Assembly: GCA_007118445.1 (NCBI GenBank)
Contig: SKRP01000019.1
Location: 1 to 5,732 of the forward strand
Source of the DNA: Natronohydrobacter sp.
Lineage (GTDB): Bacteria; Pseudomonadota; Alphaproteobacteria; Rhodobacterales; Rhodobacteraceae
Length of the DNA: 5,732 bases
Reading direction: 5' to 3'
The notes beneath the pieces were generated by a model, which had not been told where the DNA came from, searched no databases, and saw only the letters and a program-made list of their open reading frames with translations. Position 1 is the stretch's first letter, and the number at the start of each line of letters is the position of its first letter. Shown here in pieces: positions 5,676-5,732 of the stretch. Position numbers and translations under genes: made by a program.

Positions 5676-5732
5676 TCAGGCCTTTTTCAGATGGTAGGAT
5701 TTGACGCGCGTGAGCGCATGATAGCCAAGGGT
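5676..5732 (-). CDS. C-terminal end of an upstream gene, possibly an aldehyde dehydrogenase (partial)
   Basis: The last 18 codons read TLGYHALTRVKSYHLKKA followed by TGA; the rest is beyond the window edge. The stop is 3 bases before the alcohol dehydrogenase ATG, and the tail carries that gene's Shine-Dalgarno. The 'LxxYTRVK' style ending resembles the C-terminus of many aldehyde dehydrogenases, and such pairs are common next to iron alcohol dehydrogenases. Eighteen residues are too few to be sure of the family. That a gene ends here is more certain than its identity. Confidence 0.5.
   Translation of the reverse strand, partial: TLGYHALTRVKSYHLKKA
5681..5687 (-). promoter_or_regulatory. Ribosome binding site of the alcohol dehydrogenase gene
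   Basis: On the minus strand AAAAAGG lies 8 bases before the ATG at 5672, within the last codons of the upstream gene. This supports both the start and translational coupling. Confidence 0.65.

Overview
The window is GC-rich, with G/C at most third codon positions. Its protein sequences and codon use suggest an alphaproteobacterium, most likely of the Rhodobacteraceae; this assignment is by eye and no search was run. It is densely coding and shows no tRNA, rRNA, CRISPR array or insertion sequence.

Positions 1-4475 (+ strand) hold a cluster for divalent cations. In order: an MgtE-type Mg2+ channel that has the CBS pair and pore but no N domain (8-1072); a hairpin terminator (1089-1115); a leader with a second hairpin; a 116-residue protein resembling part of the missing MgtE N domain (1235-1585); a long cation diffusion facilitator with an extra C-terminal region (1598-2743); an MgtC/SapB family membrane protein (2793-3500); and a second, divergent cation diffusion facilitator (3564-4475). 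The small gene, first CDF, mgtC-like gene and second CDF are 12, 49 and 63 bases apart and could form one operon. The terminator suggests mgtE is at least partly separate from them.

Positions 4527-5732 (- strand) are convergent to the cluster and carry a different function. A complete iron-containing alcohol dehydrogenase (4527-5672) lies 3 bases downstream of the last 18 codons of another gene, possibly an aldehyde dehydrogenase. An 8-bp hairpin (4496-4518) lies between the two convergent units.

The best leads are three. First, an MgtE without its N domain lies next to a small soluble MgtE_N-like protein, a possible split regulator. Second, a tandem 10-bp repeat has an inverted third copy that covers the Shine-Dalgarno of the second CDF gene, which could be an operator or an RNA switch. 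Third, that second CDF has an unusual transport site (Gln in TM2) and has lost the accessory metal-site histidines found in the first CDF.
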